Assembly: GCA_905220665.1 (NCBI GenBank)
Contig: CAJNAR010000183.1
Location: 62,001 to 126,000 of the forward strand
Reading direction: 5' to 3'
Length of the DNA stretch: 64,000 nt
DNA from: Albugo candida
Taxonomy: Eukaryota; Oomycota; Peronosporomycetes; Albuginales; Albuginaceae
Positions 34,745-46,799 of the stretch are shown here, piece after piece. Numbering within the stretch: position 1 is the stretch's first letter; the number at the start of each line of letters is the position of its first letter. The notes under the pieces were generated by a model. That model made no database searches. It was not told the origin of the DNA and saw only the letters and a list, made by a program, of their open reading frames with translations. The position numbers were made by a program, and so were the translations under genes.

Positions 34745-37449
34745 TGAAGACGGCTAATATAGCAGTGTCTCTTGTGTAATAATTACTCTAATCAAAATAC
34801 TGAGACTCGTTCGAGGAATTATTTGAAATGATTTAATTTGGGCTGTCGAATATAGTTTTAGCTATACATGACAGAACATCTCGATTTAGGTATTTGAGCT
34901 GATATGAGGCTGCAACATTTATTCGTATATGACTAGCGATATATTGGAACTGATGTAGCATAGCAATGTTACTCTAGGGCTTGAATGTGTAATTGCAAAG
35001 TGATTTGAAGAAAATGTAACTCGAATCAACCTAACCTATACTGTCATCAAGTCTATAATTCTTCTACGTGCTAATTATTATTTTCAATGCAGCTTAATAA
35101 CACTTTCGGAAAAGCCTTGAAGAATTCAGCAAAGGTGTTGTCCCACTCACAGGATAAATATTTAATGGAAGGAACAACTAGTTATTCCAAGCTTCCATTC
35201 AAACATATTTTTACTCCCGAATCGGAACACTTCAGTCGCATGACTTATCCTGAAGAGAGTCACGAGAATTTCTCATTTTTTAAATAGGACCACATAGAAA
35301 AATTGCCTACTGAACTTATTTGTCTAAGAGGCTGACGATAGCTTTCCATTGCACTTATCTTTGGTGATCCGGAACATTATCTCTCACAGGAAAGGTAGTA
35401 CGAAATGGTGGGCAAAATATTCCATCTCTTACATAACTCAGTTCTTTTCAAAGTAATGAATCAGACCTGTAAAGTGTACTTCTTGAAATCGCATTAGCGT
35501 TGAAACTCTCTGCGTCGAGCATTTCCATGTTTGTTCTCATCCTTCTAACAAAACATCAATGCTTTGCTCACAATGACAAGACATGAATTCCTATCCATAT
35601 TAATCGTTATCAAAACGAAACGATAGTTTACCAAACAAACCGTCAGACGGGTTTAGCATACATATTCTCTGGGATAATGCTCCACTTTCTAAAGATTCCG
35701 GCTGTTTTCTTCTCCTGACATAAGAGAATGATTTTATGCACTTATGAAGCAAAGTCTGTTCTGTCTAATTTTGTCGTGGTCGATCTCTTTGGCACAAATA
35801 AACTAAATGAGGTTCCAGAAGAACTACGCCGAGAATTATGAATCCATCAACCGAATATCTTTCCTCAAGATGTGCATATCGTTATATAATCGCTTTACGT
35901 GGTCTATAACCGTAGCAAATTATAATAGTTTTTCAATGCCACTCCGACACTAATGCTAAAAAATCAATTTCATTTGCCGCTCGCAACATTGGATATGGAA
36001 AATTTTGCAAGAACGGTCACTTCTACTATCACATACTCTTCATGAATACAGTGTAGCGTAGCAGTGGAGGCTTTTGTATCACTACAATTATATCGACTGG
36101 CTTCTTCAAAGGCCTAGACTAGCAATAACAAACTTAACTGCCATATTATCTTTAAAAGACATTCATTCATATTGACCTTTAAAAACAAAAATTACTCTCA
36201 CGCGGTTGCTAGGTGCACAGAGCTTCAGCGTCGAATATTTCCTGGAATTTTGCTCATTTCTGTCTGTTTGGTAGACATCATTTGACTGAAATTACCTTAG
36301 CAGATAACTAGTGGGGACTTCATTGTGATCGTACCAATCGTAGACCCAGATTCTGCTACCGTGGGCAAGACGACAACGACGAGCGCGCAATTGAATATGC
36401 CGTCAATTATGAACACATCATTTCGATTAAAAAATTTTGTCTGAAAATGACATTGCCAAATGCGTACATTTCTACTATTTCATGCTACATAAGGTGACTT
36501 CACCACAAAGGTCGCATTATAGATTATTTACGAACAACTGCTGAGAATGTACAGTAGTAGATTGCATGAAGTACTTCCTGTTGGAAGGACTAAAGAATGT
36601 GCTTTAGGTTTCTAGTCGCAGTTGGTACTTAGTCTAAGCAACTGGTTAGAAATTTAATTCTCTAAAAAAAACCCTCAGTTTTCGGCAATTTTTCCTGGAA
36701 CGCGACCATCTTCGCTCACCTGCCGTCCTTTCTTACTCGATATTGCGTGTTTTCCAAGTGGATTCGCATTGATGATAGAACGCTCTACTGCTGCATCTCA
36801 TGTCCGTACAAAATGGTCAGAAGAGGGGTGTCAAAAAGTATCAAACGTATACTTGACCTTGCGTGACTATATTCATTGTTTTAGTTTTTCTCAAAATTGT
36901 TAGTGCCGGTGTCTATGTGATGAAGGCAAATTGGAAAGAAATATATTGTCATTTTTGAGGTATACGAAATTCTCTAATAACAAAACATGTCGGATTTTGC
37001 TCAGAACTTTGCTTTCGTGTAAGCAAAAAATTGGTGCTTTCATCCAATCCCATCTTTGGTATCTCAAAACAGTAGAAATCTAAAAAAAACTAAAGGGTTC
37101 CTAACGAGTAATCAAGCTGTATCTACCAGAATGAGAACGCTGAACTGAATCACTGAATATTCGTTCTTACATACGAAGTGGTAAGAAAGGCTCGCCTCAC
37201 TATATATATTACATACGTCAAGTCACACGTGTCGTTTGTCAGATCACCATATTCATAAAAGAATTAATTTGAGCGCTTTCATTCACTTCTATCGACCCCT
37301 ATGATCTTCCATTGCAATGGAATATTTGAGCTTAAGTAATCCACAGAATTAAACCTATGGGTGAGGGTTACACCACGTTGACCAGAATAAATTCATGAGC
37401 GTCATAGCTATTCGGAAGGGAAGGTTTGTGGGGCATAATTGCTAAATGG
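34745..37449. other. Long stretch without recognisable gene
   Basis: A/T-rich, with only one frame above 60 codons (35087-35287, no motif). No repeat partner was found inside the window by eye. Confidence 0.45.
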
Positions 37450-39670
37450 ACTCTAACCAAATTCTCATTCGCCCAATGATACGGGCAACGTTGCTTGTTT
37501 TCATACGCTCAAGCTCAGATTATCAAGCCTTTCTTTGCTGCTGCGATAGTGATTTGTTCTACACAAGACTTTCTTGACGATTCTTTAACATTCACACTCC
37601 GTCCGTTGCTACAGCAATAAATTCTCCTGTCTAGCGTCATTCCAGCTTAATTTTATGCTTTGGTGAAATTGACTTCCTCCATGTGTACAGAATAATAGGA
37701 TCTATCGCGCTTTCTTTTCGCCTTGCTGGCTTTTGAACATAACGCGCTACATAGCTTCATCTACTCGATTGACTCACAAACGTACATCAAATGATCGATT
37801 ATTCGTTTTTGTTGTCCACGCAAAGTTGCATCCGGAAATTTTCTTATCTTAAACGCTGACACTACCCTGATGATGATCATCAACACCCCTGTGGACTCTC
37901 CTATCATACTCTCTCAGCTTTCCTTTTGTCTGAAATTTCCGTGCGCAATCCATTGTCAAACTGAGACTCGATTGTTTTGTGGGATTTTCTGTTGAAATGA
38001 ACCCCTTCTTTGTTCATCGCACTTCACTGTTAACTTTTACACTTATTACCTCACTTAGTAACTAAATGACTTCATTCGGACGCAATGGATCTATATGCTC
38101 AGCCTATGTATTAGAACGCTTCCTATAGTTCGTTCACCTTGCTTATTGGTTGATCTTAACTAGTATTCATGTGGTAGCATGCCTTTGAGATAGAATCAAT
38201 GTTTTTTGCATATTATGTACATTTCGTGTTCAACTCTTATGAGCCTCTTCTTTTGGTGGTCTTATTGATCGACAAAACCGCCGTACAATATGAAATGTCA
38301 ACGCTGACATATTCCTGTACATGACATGAGAAATGTCAGCTCTGAAAGCTGCGCCAAGCCACTTGAAAAGCTAGCTAGTTAGAGATACAGCTATAATCAA
38401 TGGCCGCGTTACGATGTCGGACGCAAGCTCACCTCTTAAATTCTCTGCGTCAACTAAATGTTTCCCTGAGACATCCGAGTGCTTTTTTTTTATGTTCCAG
38501 GGCATCGTTTTTGCTTGACGTGTCTCAATCCAGTACGGCTTTGTCTGATCATTGCCACATCAATTGTTCCAATGTAGCAACATGATACATCACGACTCGC
38601 TATGTTATTGTTTTTATCTGCGTGTGTATCTGGTCAGTCTTAAGATGAATTAAGGGGAAATAGCTTCAAGATAAATCATTAGTGAGATTTGCGTCTCAGT
38701 TCTTACGCATGATGAAAGTATAGGTAAGAAATCAAGAGCGGGTGTAGCAATACGTGCCTTGTATATTTCTTGCTCAAGTGAACAGTATCATTACTATCAC
38801 GCTGTTGCATGAGAATCGATCATCGCACTGGTGTTCTTGCATATTAGTAGTAGTATCCCCGGCTGTGTTATCGTACTCTCGTAAGTCCACTGCCGATTAC
38901 ATCCATTCATCATATATATGCAGATAGTTGATCTTATGTTCAATGCATTATAAGGTATTAGCGAATTTTCGCGTATGATTCGATTTATACTCGACGTGAA
39001 ACCTATTCTGTCGGAGAAGACTGCACTTTTCTGATAACCCGCTGCAAATCGATAGAATTCAGTTTACTTTTCGCTCTAACCAGCTCCCTTTTGTTTTATG
39101 AATTGGCAGAGAGATAAGGGCTGTGCTCTACGTTGAAAGATATGAAATGTTACAACATTAATTCAAGCTTTTTGACAGTTGAACCTGCTTGATCGACCGT
39201 GACACAAACCAACAATTGTATGACAAGTCCCACTTGAAGCTTGCCTAAATCCGGACGTTTGCACTCTTTCACATCGATAATAGTACATTATAGACGGTGT
39301 GAACGCGCAATTACGGACGAAAACAGTGCGAGACAAAACCTTAGAGTCCATTAGTGCAACCTCTTGGATCAATTATTTGTGGTATTGTTGTCGATACTTC
39401 TCGCATATGAAATGCTTGAAATGATCAAACTTGAGGCAATACCTGCCGTCAACATCAATGCAATGATGAATAACATGGAAGGTGTAATTGGCGCTCTTGA
39501 GTGATTTTCTGCGCTTTCAATATATCTCCGTATGATTTAATACAATCAATGTCTCTACGGATCCTCCAAAGATCCTAAAATTTATCAGTTACTGCTAAGC
39601 CTTCATTTTATTGTCCTGTGCCGTCCTGTACTGTATCGATAGACACTATCAATATGACAAATAATTAATA

Positions 39671-39793
39671 GGGGTTATAAAAAATATACACCAAGATAAA
39701 TGAAAAATAAAATAAAAATACCACAAGATTGAATAATAAAAAAAATGTACCAAGGATGTGTACTATACGTACGAATATACACATGCCTGGGAT
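39671..39793. repeat. MULE terminal inverted repeat, left
   Basis: 123 bp, identical in inverted orientation to 42245-42367, including an 8-base A run. Confidence 0.92.
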
Positions 39794-39981
39794 CTAACAG
39801 GATGATTTCCACGTAATTCTTCTCAATTCAGCTATATCATAGTACGAAGAAACGTACTCACTTGTCTCGAACCATCCGCATTTCTGAATATTTTTCTGTA
39901 TTTATAGCGAGGAAAACCCAGTCTTGGATGAAAAACCTCTGATCAATGTGCACTATGTAGTAGAGACAACGAAGCATACAA

Positions 39982-41731
39982 TCATGCGTCCCTGATCGGA
40001 CAGGTCCTACGATTGTGACCAAAATGGTTGCACATTCCACATCTTCTGGTTTGGCGCTTTTCAATTTTCTCAGTAGCTTGTTGTGATGGGATCCGCTTCT
40101 TCTTTGGGCGCCCTCTTTTTTTCGAAATAGATGGAGCGTTGCACACACCTCTTGTAAGGACATCTTTTAGCACGAGCGGCAATATTTTATCTTCGGATCT
40201 CTCAGAATAGGCGGCTGCAAATGTCGATGATTTCCAGGAGTCGTGAAAATACGTGACCATGTTGGGCAATTTTTCAGAATGCCTCAGTGCTAGTAGTGCA
40301 TGAACGCAAGGCGAGCCAACATCTTCGAAGTAACCACACGAGCATCGTACAACTTTATCACAGAATTGAACTGCAAACTTCACCGGAATATTCCCCACAC
40401 CTGAACGGATTGCGACGATGAAGCATGAGGTCGAGCATTCATCAATTTCACCCCACTTCGCAGCGGCCAGTATTTTATCCACCTTGAGCGATGCATATGG
40501 AGTTAGTACTCCCCACCCTTTCCCTTTGCTAACGTTTTCAGCCCACTTGCACGCCACGTAACGCTCGATCCCCATTAAGCAGTCGATGACAGGAAGGCTC
40601 CGAATTCCCTTGAACACGCTGTTTACCGCTTCCACGTTATTTGATGTCAAAGTGTTGTATCTTGGACATGGTGAGTAAGCTGTTGACCATTTTTCACGGC
40701 CAACCTCCTGAAGCCACGCCGACGCACTGCTGTCCAAACTGGCGATATTCGCTACCGCCTTCTCGTACTCCACAGTTGTCCGTGAGCGAGCCAATATCCA
40801 CGCCAAATTCTTCAACATCTTGGACTTGTATTTCTTGTTAAAATTCTCCATCAAATGCCGAAAGCAAAAAAAGTGTGGGACGTCTGGTGCCGTTGTCTGC
40901 ATAGCTTTCATAAGTCCCTTGTCCCTATCCGATATCACGAATGCTGGAGTTGGCTGGAGGTGGGAGAGTAGGAACTTCAAAAACCAGGTCCAGTTATCTT
41001 CATTCTCCACCGATACGAGCCCGACTCCGATAATTTGAATCTCGTTGTTTGCATTTCGAAAGCACGCTACAAGGAGAATCCCAACGACTGACGTCTTCAT
41101 AAATATGCCATCCACGGATATCCCACGCTCACTGTATGGCTTATATGCTTGAAGCCCTTCTCGGAAAATGACACTCAACCGCATAAATTCATTATCCACG
41201 ATATCAAGCTTGGCTTCGTGACCTCGAATCTTCCGTTCAGCCATGTAGGATGGAATGAGGCTGTATTGCTCAATATCACTTCCGAATAACTCGAGCTTCA
41301 ACCTTTTAAGAGCATGAACACAGTTCATATAGGTGGCAGAAATCCCTTCGTTCTTCAACTTCATTTGGATCATCACGGGTGTCACTTTCCTGCCGGAGGT
41401 CATGGCGATGCTCTGACAGCAGGGTTTACAGCAATTTGTTTCGCAGTTGCATATCTACGAGACGCCTTGGACGATTCGGATACTTGACAGGAGTGCAAAG
41501 CAAACTTTGTTGGAGGGCTGAATCTTTGCGAAAAGGCAAACTGCACAACGAAGAAAGAGCCTGTTGTGTGCACACTGCTTTGTAACGCCGTTTATCACTT
41601 GAAACCACACGAAACGGACGGTTGCACTTTCGATTGAACTCAATTACTGCTTGAATGATATCGCTTTTATTAGCGTAACACCTGTCCTCGAAGAAGCTGC
41701 TAGTTTGCTGTTGCTCGTCGTCGCTTTCCAT
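39982..41731 (-). pseudogene. MULE transposase, N terminus frameshifted
   Basis: The main ORF (ATG at 41403, 473 residues) carries the MULE DDE core: the first Asp in SVDGIFMK, the second in VISDRDKGL, and Glu in LTSNNVEAVNSVFKG. It also has a SWIM zinc finger (CSCGYFEDVGSPCVHALLAL) and a C-terminal zinc knuckle (CGMCNHFGHNRRTC) after a basic tract. The N-terminal DNA-binding part starts at the ATG at 41731 (MESDDEQQQ, then FNRKCNRPFRVVSSDKRRYK), then shifts frame near 41520 (FALHSCQVSESSKASRRYAT) and again near 41405 to join the main ORF. The protein would cut and rejoin its terminal repeats in the nucleus. Given the perfect terminal repeats, the two shifts are either recent damage, assembly errors or an unrecognised splice. 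Confidence 0.85.
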
Positions 41732-42244
41732 CGCTGGTGTTGAAATGCGCAAAATCACAAATGGTGATGTGTGGCCAGTAAGAGGTAGCGGGGGTAGGAC
41801 ATCAAAGGTCTGCCACGTGGCAGTATTACACAAATTACAGCTCTGAGGATCATAGAGTAAACAGAATGGGATATTGGCCAAATATCGTCTGAACAGCAGA
41901 AGACGGAAATGGTACAGTCTTACAGAGTGATAATTCACTCGAAAGACATTTTCGCTGCGTGACTTGATCGAACCATTTAGCATACTGACAGTTAGTTTTG
42001 CTACATTCACGACATAGTCGGTCTCCCTGCGTTAACAAAGTATAATGATGATTGCGTCGTAGAAGGTCTGTGTTCTGTGGCAATGGTAATTGCTTGTCAA
42101 CAATCCTCATGGTGAACAATCCAGTGACCTATGGATACATAAACCGATATGACACCACCGGACCACCGCGAATGCTAAAACTCCCTCATATCGTTATGAC
42201 GAATTTGTATGAATATCAACGCCAAAAATCCATATTTCTCTATG

Positions 42245-42367
42245 ATCCCAGGCATGTGTATATTCGTACGTATAGTACACATCCTTGGTACATTTTTTTT
42301 ATTATTCAATCTTGTGGTATTTTTATTTTATTTTTCATTTATCTTGGTGTATATTTTTTATAACCCC
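42245..42367. repeat. MULE terminal inverted repeat, right
   Basis: 123 bp, identical in inverted orientation to 39671-39793. Confidence 0.92.
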
Positions 42368-43510
42368 TAATTATTAATATATTGATCAATGCTGATGGAA
42401 AATCAAACCTAAATTTCAAAATCATTTCCTTATTAGCAAGGTATCAAGGGGTGACGTACTACGCATTTTCTTGTCCTTGTGATTGATAAAAATAAAAAAG
42501 TCGGGATATCAATTCTCTATGCATGAAATCACAATTCTGATCCCACAGCATCGTGATACTTGGACTGTCATTTCCTGCAATCATAACATCGAGAGTTGAT
42601 ATCTTCATCGTTTCTGTCTAAGACAGTTCCAGGTAGGTCCTTCAGCAGTAAAGGTGGCTTTAAGTCCTGAGCCGCTCTATATTATGAACATTTCAATTCT
42701 TATAGTCTACTTGTCTATAAGCTGCTGCTTCCTGGAGGAGAGATTCAGTATAAGGAACAAAAAGAGTCACAGTCAGAGTCACAACTCCGTCACCTTATAT
42801 TTCGAACATTGAGTCTTTAGCACTCATGCTGCGTACGTCATTAGCAACGGTACGCCAGCAAAAAAGGTGTTCCAAGAAATTAGTACGATTCCATGTATTG
42901 ATAAACAAGCGTCTAAATAAACCTCAGCCCAGTCAAAACTTTACTTACTTCACGCTCAAAAAATATATATCTGCTCAAGACCACAATATCGACGAGGTGT
43001 TCTTCATACACTGGAAGATCTAATACCAACGACCACGCTAAGATATCTATACCTGGACAATGAGAAATAGTGCGTAGAACCTAGAACTCCTCATCGCTTT
43101 GCATCACAATAAATCTAGGCCAAGTATCGAGTAGAATTTTGAAAGATAAAATGCATTGAATGAGATGTAGAAAGTTGCTTTACAGTTTTGTAGTGGTAGG
43201 GGTGTAGTAGCGGTCAAAAAGGCATGTTTCCAGGCATGAAGGCATCACATTCTCATGCGGAATGCGTTAATTCTCCCAAACGGGGACGAAATTGTGCACA
43301 TTGAACGTGATTTCAAAGACTCAGAGAGAAATACAAGAAACACATCACAAGTACATTGTGGATACGTTGTTGAGCCCTATGAGGAAGCATGTACACGCTA
43401 GCAATCCACAGCATGTGCTCATAAACGGCATTGCAAATACTATGTTCGAATAAGCGGATTGAGTCATCAAATAATATTATGAAAGTGACCGAGACGAGAA
43501 TGCAGACATT

Positions 43511-44337
43511 TGTAGACTTCAGTTATCAAGCTGTTGAAGACAGTGTGCTAAAGGCCATTATCTGAACATCTATCAGTCCAGCAGTATTGGGTACTGAAGG
43601 AATTGTATAGAGATGAGAATGGGAAGCAAAAGAAAGGGTTTTGCCCTGCTTACGGATTCTTTCCATCAACGGACACTGGACTGCATACTGCTTTATATTA
43701 CTTTGTAGCCAATTTACTAATCTGTTTGCCATCAATCACCGCATACGTTCGGTAGATCTGATATAATATTACTGTAAGTGGGAACTTTGACCCGACTGTT
43801 CATTCTATTGTGCGCTGGAAAGAACGTTAACCTATTGTGTTTTTCATTGATATGGCGTGCAAATCATCTATCGTTTCTACACACGTTCTATACTTGTACG
43901 CTTTAGAACACAACTCGCACTTGCCGCATTTTTTCTAAAGAAGTTTGGAGAAATGTGATGGCGTTATACAGTGATCAGGCTCGGTTCGTTAGCGAAGCGT
44001 GTGCAACGCCTTCGTGTAAAAATAGCCGAATAGAAGCAGCTCGACTCTGATGAATTGTACACGGACTTGCGCTATATGAATTGCATACGGTTGATTTCGA
44101 TAATCCTCTCAAGGCTTGGGATTCCGAGTGAAAGTGTAGTAAGACAAGAATGAGAGGGGTGCGACTATTGCCGCAGATAAAACACCTCTGCTTGGCGAAT
44201 GTGTATAGAATTATTATGATTGGTCGATAAGGTGTCACTTACATGTTTTGCCTTCTCCACATTATCAAGGATTTAAATCATCCCGGCAAAGATGTTTCTT
44301 TCACGAGCTGAAACGGATCTTGATTAAGTATTCAAGT
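43511..44337. other. Spacer between duplication copy B and LINE
   Basis: The plus strand has short protein-like patches (for example SPAVLGTEGIV near 43575) that may continue the ancestral coding of copy B, but no counterpart in copy A was recognised here. No intact gene. Confidence 0.35.
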
Positions 44338-46260
44338 GACTTCTCAATTTTCCGGCTGCTACGCACCTCGCAAACCTGGTACAAAACAACAAACAACAAA
44401 CAACCACCTCTCAACCAAACCAACGTTTTTGACTACTATTCTCTCCAACAGAATGATTTCTATCGACATTTCGCATCTACCCGTCGTTACGTCGACCGAC
44501 GAAGTCACAACTCGTGCACCTATTTCAACGGACAATGTTTCTTTGGATGGGCCCAACACCCAATCAGATGTGACCATGACTAATGAGCCAGTCCCTAGTC
44601 CGCCTAAGGAGATTCCGTCCAACCCTTTGCACATCGATGACGCTGCGACGTCATCACCTCCTTTATCGGCAAAAAGACCGGTTCACATCGATAACTGACC
44701 TACCTTGGCGGATATCTTGAAGGGTCGGGAGGAAATGCGCAAGGATAAAGCGGCCAAAAAAGCAACCTGGAAGGTTGAAATGCCGAAGCCTTTAGCTGCA
44801 GATCTACGCGCTGTTTTATAGCTTTTTAAAGCGGGCCGTCCAAGTTGGGAGGTTTTGTCTTCTCGCTTAACTGTAGCAAAACCTTTCGCATTACCGAGTG
44901 CCAAATTCTCGGTTGTGTTGGAGACTGGTCAAGCGCTGGTTCTAGCCCCACCAGCGCACATTTTGCAATCCTTTGTTCGAGATCACGGTAATGTGATCGT
45001 CGACGAGCTTTTTGAAGCTGGAAAAATTGGCCAATTGGAAAATTACCTGGTGGTAATTTGAGACTACTCGTTACCGAAGAGGAAGACTGCCAGAAATTGG
45101 CCCATGATTCTCGGTAACACCTACTCTTTCCGAGAATTTGATATCTCGGTTCACGATTTTTCGTAGATATTTTCCGAATCGGACCGGAAATATCCAACTC
45201 ACACTTGCGTCGGCATTGAGTCCTCTTGGTTGCGACGTTCTGTATGAGAATTTTCGTGAATCAATGGCTTCCAAAAGACTTGCAATGTCGACTTGGAGAG
45301 GTTATTTCCGAGGCACCAGCTGTCCTGAGCAGCTTATTGTTGGCGGAAAAGTTTGTGAGAAATATGTATCGAGGGGAGATACTATTTGGCTAGAGGAAAA
45401 TCTTCTCCACTCCTGGTTGATCGGTTGAGGATGGGTCAGCGCAGTCCGTACTGCTTACTGCTGCCGGTGAAACTACTCAACCGAATCAGCCACCGACAAA
45501 AAACTTCGCTTCATCGGCTAAAAGTCAGCCTGTGTAGTCTAAACCAATACCAAAACAAGTTAAAACCAACGTCGACATTCCTGACGTGTCTAAAAAAAAG
45601 TCTCAAAAACAAGCTTCCTTATCGTAAAGCTACTTCTGGTCGCAACGTTGCTGATGGAAAGCATCCGAAGTACCAAAATCGGATCTACCTCAGCAAGATA
45701 TTTCCTCCGTTGCTCCGAATGTCAACGAAGATACAGAAAACATTGCAGAAAAAGCAACGTCAAAGTCTACTGCAGACACGTAGACTCCGGTTCGAACTCG
45801 CAACAAGCGTAATCGATCATTTGATCGCTTTCAGAGTTTACTAAGCAACGCCCCTCCCAAATCATTGGAAGTTTTTGCTTCAAGCAATTACTTCAATGTG
45901 CTTGGCTCGGTAGACGTGGATTTCGTGAAAATTGACCTAACTACGAAAGATGACTTTGGCAAGAGATACCAGATTGTACCATCGCAGCTTGTCGTTAACA
46001 ATGATCTGGCTAATTCCATAGAAGCATCTCACTTCATCAAGAAAAACCACACCCCGATCGAAAAAGACGATCGTCCTACTCGTGTGGCAGAAGTAGTGGA
46101 TTCAAGATGTGAAAACAGCTCAGACTCCTCGTCGACCGGATACTTGTTCAAAGAGGATGTTCATGTTGCGAAATCAAGCAAACATGTTGATCCACATCCA
46201 ACGGAGACAGTATTTTCCACTTTGCAGTGGATCACCCCAAAGCACTGCATGGAGTGCTAA
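44338..46260 (+). pseudogene. LINE ORF1 (gag-like)
   Basis: Starts in a Thr/Ser/Pro-rich leader (44440-44698). It continues in other frames with LADILKGREEMRKDKAAKK, WEVLSSRLTVAKPFALPSAK and KRLAMSTWRGYFRGTSCPEQ, then LIVGGKVCEKYV, a stretch typical of oomycete LINE ORF1 proteins. A charged C terminus ends at 46258. At least four frame changes. The normal role is RNA binding and formation of the LINE ribonucleoprotein. Confidence 0.65.
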
Positions 46261-46799
46261 ATCGTTGCATGAGGTCCAATGACCCATGCTTGGAGCAAGT
46301 GGTGCCAGTCCACACAGTAAATCGTGTGCTGGCAGCGTCCGAACCGAAATCGGATACCACGTTCAGCAGAAAAAGGTCGAATAAAGTCGGTGGTTTCGTT
46401 TAGGTAGTTCAAAAACATATTCTCGCAACGAAAGACAACTGGTGGACTACATCAGTGGAAGTGGAAGAATTGACACGAGCAACATTCTGGCTATCGTTCT
46501 TCGAGCTAATGTTGATGTGAGCGGCACGAACCATATTTCATAGCGACCACTGGATCCAGTACGTTACTGGTCAGCCAGTGCTGTGAATTCCAACTGACCA
46601 CTGTCGTCTGCTTCACACGAATGTGTTGATGCCCATTTTGCGTTCACCGCTGGGAATACTTTGCCTGAGCGGGTGGTTTGACGCACAGTAGGAGAGTCCA
46701 ATTTTTGATGACTTGGTGCAGTTAAAATCATCGACTCTTCTTTTTACAGACGAAGCTTCCATCCTACAGCTATAGAAGGAAGACGGAGCTCACAAACTC

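Larger units (their letters stand above)
39671..42367 (-). mobile_element. MULE (Mutator-like) DNA transposon
   Basis: The terminal inverted repeats are 123 bp and identical as read: 39671-39793 (starting GGGGTTATAAAAAATATACA) and 42245-42367. Flanking 9-bp target duplications are TAATTAATA (39662-39670) and TAATTATTA (42368-42376), one mismatch. Length is 2697 bp. It carries a MULE transposase on the minus strand and sits inside duplication copy B, with the empty site visible in copy A. Perfect terminal repeats suggest recent insertion. Confidence 0.92.
37450..43510 (+). repeat. Inverted segmental duplication, copy B (with MULE inside)
   Basis: Inverted counterpart of 3900-7300. The two match collinearly on both sides of the MULE at 39671-42367. 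Copy A holds the uninterrupted site near 5140-5170, where sequence matching both MULE flanks is continuous. Excluding the MULE, copy B is about 3.4 kb, the same as copy A. The plus strand carries the presumed ancestral coding sense (for example EPLLLVVLLIDKTAVQYEMS near 38245 and SRKSTADYIH near 38885), broken by stops. Confidence 0.8.

Noticed and set aside
45386..45844. 152-codon Lys-rich plus-strand frame
   Set aside because: It lies within LINE ORF1 in a frame that does not match the flanking ORF1 homology; taken as a shadow or shifted part.
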